From Phymorhynchus buccinoides (lineage: Eukaryota > Mollusca > Gastropoda > Neogastropoda > Raphitomidae), in the NCBI GenBank assembly GCA_017654935.2, contig CM065683.1, positions 5,751,247-5,815,246 of the forward strand: a stretch of DNA of 64,000 nucleotides, written 5' to 3'. The notes under the pieces are model-generated. The model saw only the letters and a list, made by a program, of their open reading frames with translations, was not told where the DNA came from and made no database searches. Within the stretch, counting starts at the first letter, position 1; the number at the start of each line of letters is the position of its first letter. Below are positions 11,401-20,918 of this stretch, in pieces. Both the position numbers and the translations under genes were made by a program.

Positions 11401-14400
11401 TAGGCTGCATAAGATCATGTACGACTTACCAATTAAAGGTCACGATGACCATAACCACCAGCATAGTTGGAGATTTTATCAGCTGCAGAAACATGGTCAT
11501 TATCCGAGTGCCTCCACCCCCTTCTTCTTTCAGCTGCTCCTGACACTGGGCCACGCAGTCTGACGTGGGGGAGAATGAGGTTTTGTTGACTTCAGCCACC
11601 TTCTGCAGCACTTTGATAGCCGCCTTTGTCTTGCCCTTGATCAGCAGCCAGCGTGGAGACTCTGGCAGCAGCCTGCGAAATTAACAGATGCAACGTGTAA
11701 TCTATAGTCTGTACATGTCGTTTGCATGTGCCATGGTGAGCATGTTTACATCTTACCATGTATCAGAAGCCCACTCAGAGACTCTGACAGCAGCCGGTAT
11801 GGTCATGAGATGCAACTTGTAATCTAAGCCTATATTATTTCGTTTGTGTATGTCACAGTGTGCGTTTTGTGTTGATGGTAATCGTCTTGCCCTTGATCAG
11901 AAGTCAGCGTGGAGACTCTGGCAGCAGCCTATGAAATTAACAGATGCAGCGTGTAATCTATAGTGTGTACATGTCGTTTGTATGTGCCATGGTGTGCATG
12001 TTTTCGTCTTGACCTTGATCAGAAGCCAGCATGGAAACTCTGGCAGCAGCCTGCACAATTAACCGATGCAGATTGTTATCGATTTTGTAAATACTTTGTA
12101 GCTTGTGTGCATCATGGTTTGCATGCTTTGTTAATAGATCTAGAGGTAGGTAGGTAGGTAGATTAGAGCTATTTATAGGCCTCGCGGCACTTTTACTTTT
12201 GTCTGAATGAATTTTTTTTTTGAATTTTTATGTTTTTATTAAAGTGGTTTGCGTCTCCTTAAAATAAAACTAATCAAAAAGTAACAACACGGTTAGTAAA
12301 AAAACACAGTTTGCGGGTGTTAGTATTGGATCTGTTAAGAAACAACTTACCATCACTATTTCTTGTTTTATCTATTGTACTTTTCATGAAAAAGTCATTA
12401 AAATTTACATAATCAAGATTATGTACAATTTTATATACTTGAATTAGATCCCCTCTAAGCCTTCTTCCTTTTAAGGATGGTAATTCTAGAAAGTCTAAAC
12501 GTTCCTCACAAGACATGTTTTTACATGCTTTAACTAATTTCGTGGCTCTTCTCTGAACTTTTTCAGTTGCTATTGATTGTCTTTTTAGGTTAGGATGCCA
12601 TATACAGTTGCTGTATTCTAAGTGAGGTCGAACCACGGCCTTGTATAATTTAACAAATATATCTTTATGAGATAGCCAAAGGATCTTTTGATTAAACCCA
12701 TTACTTGATTAGCTTTACTGGTTACCTTCTGTATATGTGTATCAAATTTCAACAATGGATCAAAAGTTACTCCCAAGTCTTTCTCATTTTCACATAAATT
12801 AATTTTACTTGTTGTGCCGTTCAACTTCATGTAATAATCATGTTTAGGGTTTTTCCTTCCAATGTACATTACCTTGCATTTTTGGACATTAAAAAGTAAA
12901 TTCAATTTTTCTGACCATGCTTGTAGAGAGTGTAAATCTGACTGTAATGTGGGGGTTTTAACAGATGTATCATATAACTTTGCATCATCAGCAAAGATCT
13001 TACATTCACTATGACACGAACCAGAAGGGTAGTGCACAATGAAAATAAAGTAAACACACTCTAGCTAACACCCAACAACACAAACACAATAATTTCAAGT
13101 AGGCGTAAAAGCGAAAAGCAATTTATTTAAAAGTCATACTAATAATGTTTCTTTCATACAGTCAAGACGCCGAACAAACAAACCCCAGGCGATTTGAAAC
13201 AATAGATAAACAATGCCCCTTTAGAAATATTACACACCACTATCGTAGCCAAATGATAAGATATAAACCCCACTTAATGACCCAACCCAAAATAAATGCC
13301 GAAACAAAAGAATCTCAGAAAAGGAAACAACAACTGAAAGCTTATCTAACTTTTTCCCTTTGCACTAATTTCCCTCCCTTGCCCCCTACAGCAACCTCCG
13401 CTTATATGCGACTTCCTCTTACGCGGTTTTTACTGTACTTCTAAACCCACTATATGATTTTTTTTTAGATGGTACGGGAGTAGTTCAATGCCTGATCACA
13501 CTAAATGGTGATAAAGACAAGAAGAAACAGGTTCCGTATAGAAGCTTGGAAAAATAAGAAAGAAAGAAATTGTCTCCACCTTGCTTGGCCATTGGCGGAC
13601 TAACACGACTGCCCAAATTAACACGGTAGCAAGAGAAACTTGATAAATAAAACTAACATCCATTTCGTGGCAAGAATAGAACTAGCCTAGGCCAAATTAA
13701 ATAAGAGAAAAATTGGTCAGTACGCACACATCATCAAGTGACCTGTGACACACTATTTACTTCATCGGGTAAGTCATTAATGAATGTGGTAAATAGTACT
13801 GGGCCTAACATACTGCCTTGAGGAATACCACTAATTACTTCTGCTTGTTCCGAGTATGAATGACCTACTCTTACTTTCTGTCTTCTATTAGACAGAAAGC
13901 TTCTAATCCATTGCAATAGTCTACCATCAATCCCACCTGCTGACAATTTAAGTATTAACCTTTCATGTGGCACGGAATCAAACGCCTTTTTAAAATCAAG
14001 ATACACTACATCTATAGTCTCTCCTAAATCCAGCAATTTTGTAATGTGTTCCATGACTTGAAGAATAGCGTAACACACTACCTTTTGCGCCTAAAACCAT
14101 GTTGGCAATCTGAATATAGTTTGTTTTCTTTAAAATAGTGAACAACGTTATCCCTTATAATTGATTCAAGTACCTTACAAGATATGTTAAACTTACTGCT
14201 CTATTATTGCCAGGATCTGTTCTATTACCTTTCTTAAAAATAGCCCTGACATACAATAACATACACACAGGTCCATGACATTTGCTCCTCCACAATTGCC
14301 TCGCTTCAATTACTCTTTGATAATTGCTCCTTGGGATACTTGCTCCAGGACTAATTGCTCCTTGAACAATTGCTCCTCGCACATTAGATTCTTGGGGATT

Positions 14401-17049
14401 TTGCTCCTAGGACAGTTGCTCCTATTTTTCTTTTCTTTTCTCTCTCGTCCATTGCTATGAAAGGTATCTTTAAAAAGGTATCTTTCGGGGGGGGGGGGGG
14501 GGGGGCCGCCCCCCCCATATTCGGAGTGGGACAGCTTTACTTGTTAGCAATACTAGTGAACCTTGTTAACCATGTTTGCCTTTCATGTGTATATGGGAGA
14601 AAATATGACATAAACTAGGAGCAAAAATCCAAGGAGCAGCTCTTCGAGAAGCAAATATCCAAGGAGAAAATGCTTCAGGAGGAATTAAACCTAGGAGCAA
14701 TTGTTGGGGAGCGAATGTTGAGGAGCAATTACCAAGGAGCAACTGTCGGTACCCCCATACACACATGTACTGACCACCAGTGTGCCAGACAGAGGACGAG
14801 CGGGGTCACGCTCATAACCCTCAGGTAGTGCAACTGTCGCACCAGGTGGTACACAGCATCGGTATAGCTCACAGATTTTTCACCAAAAACAGCATGGCCC
14901 TATCCTTTAATTAAAGGAAAACTGGAGCACCGACACACAAACATTTATACTGACCACCAGTGAGCCAGGCAGAGGACGAGCGGGGCCACGCTGATGACCT
15001 GTAGGTAGTGCCACTGTCGCACCAGGTAGGACACGGCGTCCAACGCCAGAGGACCGATCATCCACACCAAGGCCAGTAGAGAGGCTGCCCTCGTCCGCTT
15101 CTCCGGACCCACCATCTCCATCACTGAACAACACAGTGTGTGTTAATGAGCAACATTCATTTTCTTTCAGTGCCCCTTCTATCTGGAACTCCCTACCCCT
15201 ATGAACTCAGTTCTCCGCACCCACCATCTCCACCACTGAACAACACAGTGTGTGTTAATGAGCAACGTTCATTTTCTTTCATTGCCCCTTCTATCTGGAA
15301 CTCCCTACCCCTCTGAACTCAGTTCTCCGCACCCATCACTGAACAGAACAGTGTGTGTTAATGAGCAACGTTCATTTTCTTTCATTGCCCCTTCTATCTG
15401 GAACTCCCTACCATGTGTACTCCGTTCTGCTAAATCTTTCCAATCTTTCAAAACAGCTCCAAAAACGTACCTCTTCCAACAATACTTCTGACTTCTTTCC
15501 TGTCCTGTTTTCTGCCTTAAAACTAACTATGTTCCCCATATTGTGTGTATGTGCGCGTGCGTGTGTCTGTGTCTGTCTGTCTGTCTGTCTGTCTGTCTAC
15601 TTGTCTGTCCGTGTCGTAGCCAAAAAATCATTGGCTGGAGACGTCATCATCATCATGATACGAAGAGATAAAAATGGAGGGGCGAGTTGGAAAATGGTGT
15701 AGCTACGGTTTACACATCTGTTATTGTCAAAAATTCGGGACTTTCCTGGTTTTGCACTGCCTCCGGACATTGCCTTCAGGATCGTTCCCACCATCTTTAT
15801 CATCTACTAATGTCTCATGTGTGTCCGTTCCAGACCGGAGGACGTTAAACAGATTTCAATGGAAAATGGGACGAGTTGGTCGTGGTACGGTGCATTCACT
15901 GGGGCGAGTTTGAAATGGGGCGAGATGGTGATGGGGCGTGATTGCTGGGGGTGGGGTGGGGGATGGGGCAAGGAAGCCTACTGAACCTACCCAGAACGAA
16001 GCAAGACATGTAGACGGCGCTGCCGGCTGCTCCAGCTAAGACCCGGTATACCATGAACATTACCAGATTGGGAGGGAAAGCTGAGGCCACGCCCACCACA
16101 AGGCAGACAACGGTGCTGATGTAAAAGATGGTCTTTCTTCCAAACCTGCGAGAAAGAGAACAACAAATGATTTAAGGAGTTTCACGTTTAAAGGTGCACC
16201 CTGACGCATGAGATTTTGCAAGAAACACGCCGAGATCACCATGAAAACACCCTTTACAGAGATCGCAACACTCACTTTGCTCTGGTTTCCTAGAAATCAA
16301 ACCGTCAAATTGGCGATTCCTCCTTGGCGGAGGTGCTGGAAGTCAAATTCTTTCACTGAAAGAGAAGTCGTGTGCCGTCTCTTTTGTAATGGCCGCTTGA
16401 GTTTAGACCAAATGGTTTGCACGAAAGTTTCGCAATACAAGCTTATTTTGCTTTCTTTAAAAAAAACCTTTATGCAGTTTTTCTAAAGGAGTTTTGCTCA
16501 CAACAAAGGAAATAGCTTCACTTTTTTTTTACTGCACTACAAAAAAGAAAAACGCTTCAACCACAATGGGATTGACCTCAACCCACCCCATCCAAAATGG
16601 CTTCTATCTCTGGCATCTCCGTCAAGGAGGAATCGCCGTTTTGACGGTTTGATTTCTAGGAAACCAGAGCAAAGTGAGTGTTCTGATCCTTGAAAAGGCT
16701 GTCTTTCTGGTGCTCTCGACGTGTTTCTTGCAAAACCTCATCCGTCAGGGTCCACCTTTAAAAGCCACCCCACACTAACCGACAAAGTCGGATGAAAATA
16801 GTTGTGACTTTTCTACACTTTTTCCTGTCTTTTGATAGAGTGAGTAGAAATCACCAATGCAAAGTTTGGTCGGATTGGCGACTGCACCATTTTACTTCCA
16901 ACTCACTCAGGCAATTGTGTGAATACAGCCAACGCTTGCTGATAGTGAAGACGGCACACGGCCGCCAGAAGTGGGATAGAATTCACAACTGAACTTTCTT
17001 CCAATAAGATGTAGGAAGGTAAAGGTGAACGAATGAATGTTGTGTACGC

Positions 17050-17123
<74 letters not shown>

Positions 17124-18456
17124 GTCTAATGAATTCATGATCAGATGTTCTTTACAGGTGGGAGCAACCCGAATTTTACTGAGACGCCTCTGTGACTATA
17201 AAATGCAAAAATACCAAATACCAAATACCCACACTAATCAGCATCAGCCTACCACACCTGGTACAGCAGTACCTCCAGGATCTGCTCAGAGCCTTGAATG
17301 ATGGTTGGTTGATGGTTCATCCCATAATAATGTATTTATGTGCTGCTTTGCAGCCGAGTGGACGTAACACCTAACTTTCGTTCATACCAAATACCTTTCA
17401 CCATTAACTCATTCGCATCGCAATGATTTTGAATTATTCACAAAACTCACAAATCACAAATCACACACAAACAAACCAGACCTAAACAGAAAGAGAAATG
17501 AAAGAAGATGACAGGCTTTTACTTCAGGTTTAGACATAGGGAAGTGACTTTATATAGAAAAACTCTACAGCAATTGGTTTCCCCACTACACACGCAAAGT
17601 AAGAGGCAAAAATGTGGTCTAAGGGAGCGAAGCGAGTTTAGAACTGACAAAAATAATGGTGTGCACACAGATTTACTTGCCTTGAAGCAAATTCATCAAA
17701 CTGATATGTTTGTATTAATTCCGCACATATTTGGGTGGAACGACTTGAATGACTTAAAGGTGGACTCGGACGGATGAGTTTTTGCAAGAAACACGTCGAG
17801 ATCACCAGAAAGACAGCCTTTTCAAGGATCGGAACACTCACTTTGCTCTGGTTTCTTAGAAATTAAACCGTCAAAACGGCGATTTTTCCTTGGCGGAGAT
17901 GCCGGAGAGAGTAGCCATTTTGGACGGGGTTGGTGGAGGTCACTCATTGTGGTTGAAGCGGTTTTTTTTGTAGTGCAGTAAAAAAAAAAGAGCTATTTCC
18001 TTTGTTGTGAGCGAAACTCCTTTAGATAAACTGTATAAAATTAAAATAATAAAAAATATTTGGTCTAAACACAGGCGGCCATTCAAAAAGAGACGGCAAA
18101 CGCCTTCTCTTTGGGTGAAAGAATTTGACTTCCAGCACCTCTGCCAAGGAGGAATCGCCTTTTTGACGGCTTGATTTCTGGGAAACCAGAGCAAAGTGAG
18201 TGTTGCGATCTCTGTAAAGGGTGTTTTCCTGCTAAATCTGGACGTGTTTCTAGCAACAACTCATCCATCATGGTGCCCCTTTAAGCAGCCAAAGAGAAAG
18301 TTGTCGTGGTCTCACCAGTCACACAGGTAGCCAGACCCTAGGGTGCCAAGCAAGCTGCCAGCCAAAAATACCATGTTCATATGAGCTCGGAATTCATTCC
18401 TGTCACATACCAAATCAAACTGCATGCGCGCACGCACGCACGCACACAGACACACA

Positions 18457-18551
<95 letters not shown>

Positions 18552-20918
18552 CACACACACACGCATTCCATTCGCACACATAAACATGATAAAAAAAAGC
18601 TTGTTAGCTTACTCTTATATTAGACAGAAAAAAACCCATTAAAAATATAACACAACATGCCTAAATCCAACAAAATAAAACTTCTACAACTAGATATCAT
18701 AACGTTCGGAATAATTAGAGTAATATTAATGTTAGTATTGAATAAAACATTCGGGATATTATTGTCTTTCTGAGAGAAGAAAAAGTCCATGTTAAATATT
18801 TCGTATTTAGAGAGTAATACTGGACAATCGAATAATACATAGTAAAGCGATAATTTACTGGCTATTCCCGTGTATCATGACACTGCTGTCTAAATTGATT
18901 TGGTTTTTCCTTGCTCTTAATCTGGTGCTAATAAAAAAAAAAAAAAAGAAAATGGAAGGAAACCTTATTACCTGAGTAATCACGGAGTCGTCCACTTCAG
19001 ATTTGTCGTAAACCCAGTCCTGGCATTGTTGGGTAACATTGTTGATAGTGCTGTTGACAGTGCTGCTGTGGTTGTTGACAGTGCTGCTGTAGTTGTCGAC
19101 ATGGCTGTTGTTCCCTGGCCAGGGGGAGAGGACGGAGCAGTGGGAATAGCCGTGGTGTTCCTGGGGGATGGTCCGATCCACGGCCACCCGGTGGTCCTCG
19201 CTCTGAATCCTGTAGGAGTCCTCGGGCCATCCCGGCACCTGACACCTGTACCATTTAAAAAAAACCCACAATTGTACTCAGACCACGAAAGGTGGATTTA
19301 AAAAAGTATGTTTGTTTTGTCTGTCCTGTGTGTGCTTGTCTGTGCGTCACGTTTGTTTTGAAAACTACTGGATCGACCTTGATGATACTTGGCAATGGGA
19401 GAGTCGACACCTTACGTCCAAACTTTCCTTTCAAATTTTTTTTATGATGATCTCGCTGACCTTGGCGTTGAAGCTTGACCATGAAGACATGGACAGGGGA
19501 CGTGTCTGTCTGTCATTCGGCTCACCGTTTTGTTGTTGTTGTTCTTCTGTCCTTCTTTCTTTTTTTTAGCACAAGATTAAGAGCAAGGACAGATTGGAAG
19601 ACTAGGCATTGCCTAAAATCTTTATCCTTGAAAAATAAAGTTAAAATTTTCAAGTTTTCAAGTTTTCCCACTCCGCTGTTTCCGAATCCCAACTCGCAGC
19701 CATAGCCCGGCTTGTGAGGTCGCAGAATTCGAGATCAGCCAAGGGGATATGGGAATGAATCTATGTTAGACCGTCAGTCTCACCTTCGGATAGTCATATT
19801 TTTGTTTCGTCCAAGTTGGAGATAGCATCAACGAGGAGATCCTTGCTGATGTACAAATAATACTAGTCTTGATCAGTACACCCTTATTTCGGCCCACGGT
19901 TATTTTGGTCATTTTTTTGGCCCAAGGCAATGGTCAGATTGGCCCGAGGCAATAGTCAGTTTGGCCCAAGGCTATGGTCATTTCGGCCAATGGCTAAGGC
20001 CATAGTCATTTCAGCCCAAGGTCATAGTCATTTCAGCCCAAGGTTATAGTCATTTCGGCCCAACGTTATAGTGATTTCAGCCCAAGGTTATAGTGATTTC
20101 AGCCCAAGGTTATAGTCATTTCGGCCCAAGGTTATAGTCATTTCGTCCCAAGGTTATTGTCATTTCTATTTTTTTTCCAATGTTCTTGTCATTGGACGAA
20201 TGTAGATCCAATTTGGTATAAAGGCCGATTCCTATTTTCAAATGTTCCTTTCAATGTTTACATCCTTGGTGACCTTGACTCTGACGCTTGACCCGTTGAA
20301 AACGTATATCTATATTCGCGGACGTATCTCTCATGTATTTGCAGTTACTGTGTGAGCTAATGTTACTTGGTTTACCTTGACCTATGATATTGGACATGTT
20401 CATTTGTCTTGGCCATTAGTTTTTATATTTTCACAGTTACAGTGTCCAATGTGGTAAGTTGGTAGATAAGCTTAAGTCTTACAGCAATCAAAATACCAAT
20501 GGCCATGATGACCTTGACCTCTGACCTTGTTTGCAAACATAGTTGAAAGTTGAAATATAGTAGATGACAGAAAGCAAAGGAAAAAGGCAGAGTCAAAGAG
20601 AGTGGCAGATTAGAGGGAGTTACAAACACAGAACTTCCAGAAGGTGGGATGACTATTTTTACGAAAGAAACCCACCCGGTATCCTCACGGGGAGAGACTC
20701 ATGAACGAGGGCGGGGTCGTCCAGCTCCCCGCGTATGGAGACACGAGGCATCCACCCACTGCCCCAAGGAATATTACATACCTATGGTCGGGGACGTGGA
20801 AGATGATGATGGCCAGCATGGTCTGCATGCCTTTGGAGAGGATGGGGATGAGGACCAGCAGGATGAGGCGGGTCTGGTAAGGTCCCCACCCTCCTAGGTA
20901 ACGCCGCACCTCTTCCAT
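3935..20918 (-). CDS. SLC22-family organic cation/carnitine transporter-like gene, copy A (10 exons)
   Basis: Major facilitator superfamily transporter of the plasma membrane, predicted to move organic cations, zwitterions or anions; the substrate cannot be read from sequence. Exons on the minus strand: 20782-20918, 18972-19245, 18316-18419, 15991-16145, 14955-15123, 11430-11672, about 10526-10746, 8720-8901, 5942-6093, 3935-4022. All junctions are GT-AG and phases match. With the copy B exon-7 end the total is 1731 nt, 576 residues plus stop, normal for SLC22. Family marks in order: GWGPYQTRL (about 11-19); a large Cys- and Asn-rich loop between TM1 and TM2 (46-137); FDLVCDRNE (138-146); MFS loop 2-3 motif GYLCDWFGRKT; GPEKRTRA; ESPRWLL; TYYGLSLNVGNLGG; LERLGRKRS; AEIYPTVVRN; LPETLHRTLPDTL; an acidic/basic tail ending ENSLL. 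Oddity: exon 7 here runs into a repeat unit with an in-frame TAG and lacks the donor seen in copy B. No 5' UTR exon or promoter was identified. The family call is secure; orthology within SLC22 is not. Confidence 0.93.
4080..4450. repeat. CT microsatellites and retroposon tail
   Basis: CT runs at about 4121-4147 and 4365-4446, with a retroposon-type 3' end between them (AAATGTTTGAGTTTTGAG and TTGAGT repeats, 4288-4325). Mirror GA tracts are at 41820-41893 and 42122-42160. Confidence 0.9.
4749..5117 (-). mobile_element. Poly-A retroposon (SINE-like), copy 2
   Basis: Second full copy of the family at 1252-1631, with a T-rich left edge and 14-bp duplication GTGACGTCACTTCC (4735-4748 and 5118-5131). 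Copy C has the empty site at 56024-56037. The mirror copy is 41134-41512, where one duplication is degraded. Confidence 0.9.
5426..5470. repeat. Poly-G tract
   Basis: About 40 consecutive G. The mirror C tract at 40783-40826 is interrupted by A. Exact length is unreliable in any assembly. Confidence 0.9.
5942..6093 (-). other. SLC22 copy A exon 9
   Basis: 152 nt, acceptor CAG and donor GTGAGT. It encodes GLYVGGRFGAVLPLVVF, TM12 and LPETLHRTLPDTLTEA. Copy B is 40140-40295 with 4 extra bases (frameshift); copy C is 54957-55108 and intact. The acceptor lies at the edge of a 73-bp tandem array. Confidence 0.92.
6020..6420. repeat. 73-bp tandem array on the exon 9 acceptor (5 units, left arm)
   Basis: Each unit holds the end of intron 8 (CCCCTCTCAG on the minus strand) and the first ~50 coding bases of exon 9 (GLYVGGRFGAVLPLV), then returns to intron. 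The unit at 6093 is the one that continues into the real exon. The right arm has 6 units (39762-40190); copy C has a single one. Confidence 0.93.
6610..7400. mobile_element. Composite foldback element
   Basis: An outer inverted repeat (both halves share CTATCGC, ACCTACCTTTTGTGTC and the GCGCTCTATTC region) surrounds an inner hairpin MITE at 6926-7153. The mirror is about 38720-39510. Confidence 0.75.
6926..7153. mobile_element. Hairpin MITE, inner element
   Basis: Near-perfect 228-bp hairpin with terminus GGCTTGGAGTCAAAACGGAC and arms of about 100 bases around a short loop. The mirror is 38996-39216. Confidence 0.88.
7497..7835. mobile_element. MITE, CAGCACCACGAAAGGGAC family, copy 1
   Basis: Inverted termini GTGACCCAGCACCACGAAAG with GGGACATTAAGT. 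Non-coding. Further family members are at 38301-38641 (mirror), 49255-49683 and 59838-60491. Confidence 0.87.
8300..8440. repeat. Dispersed ~130-bp repeat (…GGACGTTAA…)
   Basis: TTTCCTGGTGTTGCACTGCG through CCAGAGGACGTTAA. Related copies lie at 15725-15860 and 10785-10870, with mirrors at 37715-37850, 30470-30610 and 35455-35540. All sit in SLC22 introns. Confidence 0.7.
8720..8901 (-). other. SLC22 copy A exon 8
   Basis: 182 nt, acceptor TTGACACAG and donor GTACGT. It encodes LEWVTIALAMVGKMG, TM10, AEIYPTVVRN and TM11 up to SPYIADL. Copy B is 37230-37411. Confidence 0.93.
9200..9470. repeat. Degenerate ~115-bp tandem repeat in intron 7
   Basis: Two to three diverged units sharing CACAATAAT, CATACCTTCATTCTTAGAG and GACACAAAGATTA. 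They look like old relatives of the exon-7 donor array next door. The mirror is about 36660-36930. Confidence 0.65.
9840..10526. repeat. 57-bp minisatellite on the exon 7 donor (left arm)
   Basis: On the minus strand the unit reads GGAGGGAAAGGTACCGTCGT, TGTGTCCTTTGGAGGAC and ATCCAGTCATTGCATCTTTA. It contains AAAG/GTACCG, the exon-7 donor of copy B. There are about ten good units at 10060-10526 and degenerate ones down to 9840. The mirror is 35787-36420. Confidence 0.92.
10526..10746 (-). other. SLC22 copy A exon 7 (donor side disrupted)
   Basis: Acceptor CTCCTGCAG. It encodes CVVSMTYYGLSLNVGN, TM7-TM9 and LERLGRKRS. After SLGG the sequence enters a minisatellite unit reading HPVIAS then TAG, instead of the GGGAAAG/GTACCG donor of copy B (exon 35573-35799, 227 nt). 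Shared exon sequence ends near 10526; the true end in this copy is uncertain. Confidence 0.85.
11430..11672 (-). other. SLC22 copy A exon 6
   Basis: 243 nt, acceptor TTCGCAG and donor GTAAGT. It encodes LLPESPRWLLIKGKTKAA, the long cytoplasmic loop (with EQLKEEGGGGTR) and the start of TM7. Copy B is 34647-34889. The acceptor and first coding bases are repeated four times, with the extra units upstream. Confidence 0.92.
11640..12070. repeat. ~125-bp tandem repeat on the exon 6 acceptor (4 units, left arm)
   Basis: Units centred near 11664, 11787, 11922 and 12042 each hold CAG/GCTGCTGCCAGAG and the following ESPRWLL-like codons. The unit at 11672 continues into exon 6. The mirror is 34260-34690. 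Confidence 0.9.
12210..14269 (-). mobile_element. 5'-truncated LINE (CR1/Jockey-type reverse transcriptase), left arm
   Basis: Non-LTR retrotransposon remnant, minus strand. Reverse transcriptase signs in order: FKKGNRTDPGNNRAVSLT (about 14200), YLDFKKAFDSVPHERL, SGIPQGSMLGPVLF, then FADDAKLY (catalytic FADD), LGVTFDPLLKF, HLEYSNCIWHP and EKVQRRATKLV, ending in an A-rich 3' tail near 12210. The endonuclease domain is missing (5' truncation). The reverse transcriptase is split between PQGS and FADD by the insertion at 13012-13750, plus other lesions, so it is inactive. Lies in SLC22 intron 5. The mirror is 32052-34100, with an extra small deletion near 33868. Confidence 0.9.
13012..13750. mobile_element. 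Probable solo LTR inserted in the LINE (left arm)
   Basis: 739 bp bounded by TG…CA on its own strand, flanked by a 5-bp duplication (TAGTG/CACTA at 13007-13011 and 13751-13755). It contains an AATAAA signal near one end and no protein-coding frame. These are the hallmarks of a solo LTR. The LINE reading frame is continuous across the site once the insert and one duplication are discounted. The mirror is 32573-33311, also 739 bp. Confidence 0.8.
14270..14755. mobile_element. Foldback element with GGAGCA/TGCTCC subrepeats
   Basis: Inverted arms made of iterated ~20-bp units (AATTGCTCCTTGG and its complement) around a G/C homopolymer core (about 14487-14515). Termini resemble GGTNCNGACANTTGCTCCT, with CATACACACA at 14260-14269 and 14756-14765 as a candidate duplication. 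The mirror is 31563-32050. Confidence 0.78.
14775..14860 (-). pseudogene. Partial duplicate of exon 5 (3' half plus donor)
   Basis: About 86 bases closely similar to the 3' half of exon 5 (LVRQLHYLRVMSVTPLVLC in place of LVRQWHYLQVISVAPLVLC), followed by an intact GTCAGT donor, 95 bases downstream of the real exon 5. No good acceptor is visible at its 5' edge, so it is probably a non-functional duplicate rather than an alternative exon. The copy B equivalent is 31461-31546. Confidence 0.75.
14955..15123 (-). other. SLC22 copy A exon 5
   Basis: 169 nt, acceptor TTGTTCAG and donor GTCAGT. It encodes VMEMVGPEKRTRAASLLA, TM5, TM6 and LVLCLAHWW; the split Trp codon joins LLPESPRWLL of exon 6. Copy B is 31198-31366. 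The acceptor is part of a three-unit tandem array. Confidence 0.9.
15105..15420. repeat. ~107-bp tandem repeat on the exon 5 acceptor (3 units, left arm)
   Basis: Each unit holds TTGTTCAG/TG plus the first ~15-25 bases of exon 5 (ATGGAGATGGTGGGT or a shortened form), then a stretch with CATTTTCTTTCA. The mirror is 30890-31215. Confidence 0.88.
15991..16145 (-). other. SLC22 copy A exon 4
   Basis: 155 nt, acceptor CTCGCAG and donor GTAGGT. It encodes FGRKTIFYISTVV, TM3 and TM4 with YRVLAGAAGSAVYMSC. Copy B is 30175-30329. Confidence 0.92.
16188..16761. mobile_element. Long-armed foldback element 1 in intron 3
   Basis: Arms of about 160 bp (TTAAAGGTG, TGCAAGAAACACG, CACTCACTTTGCTCTGGTTT) in inverted orientation. 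The mirror is 29554-30132. A sister element is at 17754-18284. Confidence 0.85.
17052..17119. repeat. CT microsatellite
   Basis: About 34 CT units. The mirror GA tract is at 29195-29262. Confidence 0.95.
17754..18284. mobile_element. Long-armed foldback element 2 in intron 3
   Basis: Same family as 16188-16761, about 1 kb away in the same intron. The mirror is 28024-28563. Confidence 0.85.
18316..18419 (-). other. SLC22 copy A exon 3
   Basis: 104 nt, preceded by a long CA tract and acceptor GCATGCAG, ending at donor GTGAGA. It encodes FDLVCDRNEFRAHMNM, TM2 and the start of the MFS loop motif (GYLCDW). Copy B is 27887-27990; LGSGY in A is LVSGY in B. Confidence 0.92.
18425..18562. repeat. 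CA microsatellite abutting the exon 3 acceptor
   Basis: Long uninterrupted CA tract, TG on the transcribed strand. In the mirror (27747-27876) the tract is shorter and broken. Confidence 0.95.
18972..19245 (-). other. SLC22 copy A exon 2 (large extracellular loop)
   Basis: 274 nt between acceptor GGTACAG and donor GTAATA. It encodes residues 46-137, the extracellular loop between TM1 and TM2 typical of SLC22. It has Cys residues in RCQVPG, HCSVL and QQCQDW, and five N-glycosylation sequons (NNS, NYS, NHS, NST, NVT) in a low-complexity stretch. Copy B is 27062-27335, with one visible change (VDD in A, VHD in B). Confidence 0.9.
19660..19790 (-). repeat. Diverged fragment of the poly-A retroposon family
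   Basis: CACTCCGCTGTTTCCGAATC through CTATGTTAGACCGTCAG resembles the interior of the elements at 1252 and 4749. The mirror is about 26520-26640. Confidence 0.65.
19890..20165. repeat. ~22/23-bp minisatellite (GGCCCAAGGTTATAGTCATTT)
   Basis: About 11 units of TTATAGTCATTTCGGCCCAA-type sequence. The mirror at 26150-26420 has the same number or slightly fewer units. Confidence 0.9.

Noticed and set aside
12274..14382. Functional reverse transcriptase gene
   Set aside because: It is truncated at the 5' end, split by a 739-bp insertion and without an endonuclease domain, so it is a dead LINE.
18312..18640. Cys-Val or His-Thr repeat proteins at CA tracts here and at 21.6, 24.3, 27.7, 48.0, 50.9 and 61.5 kb
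   Set aside because: These are translations of CA/TG microsatellites.
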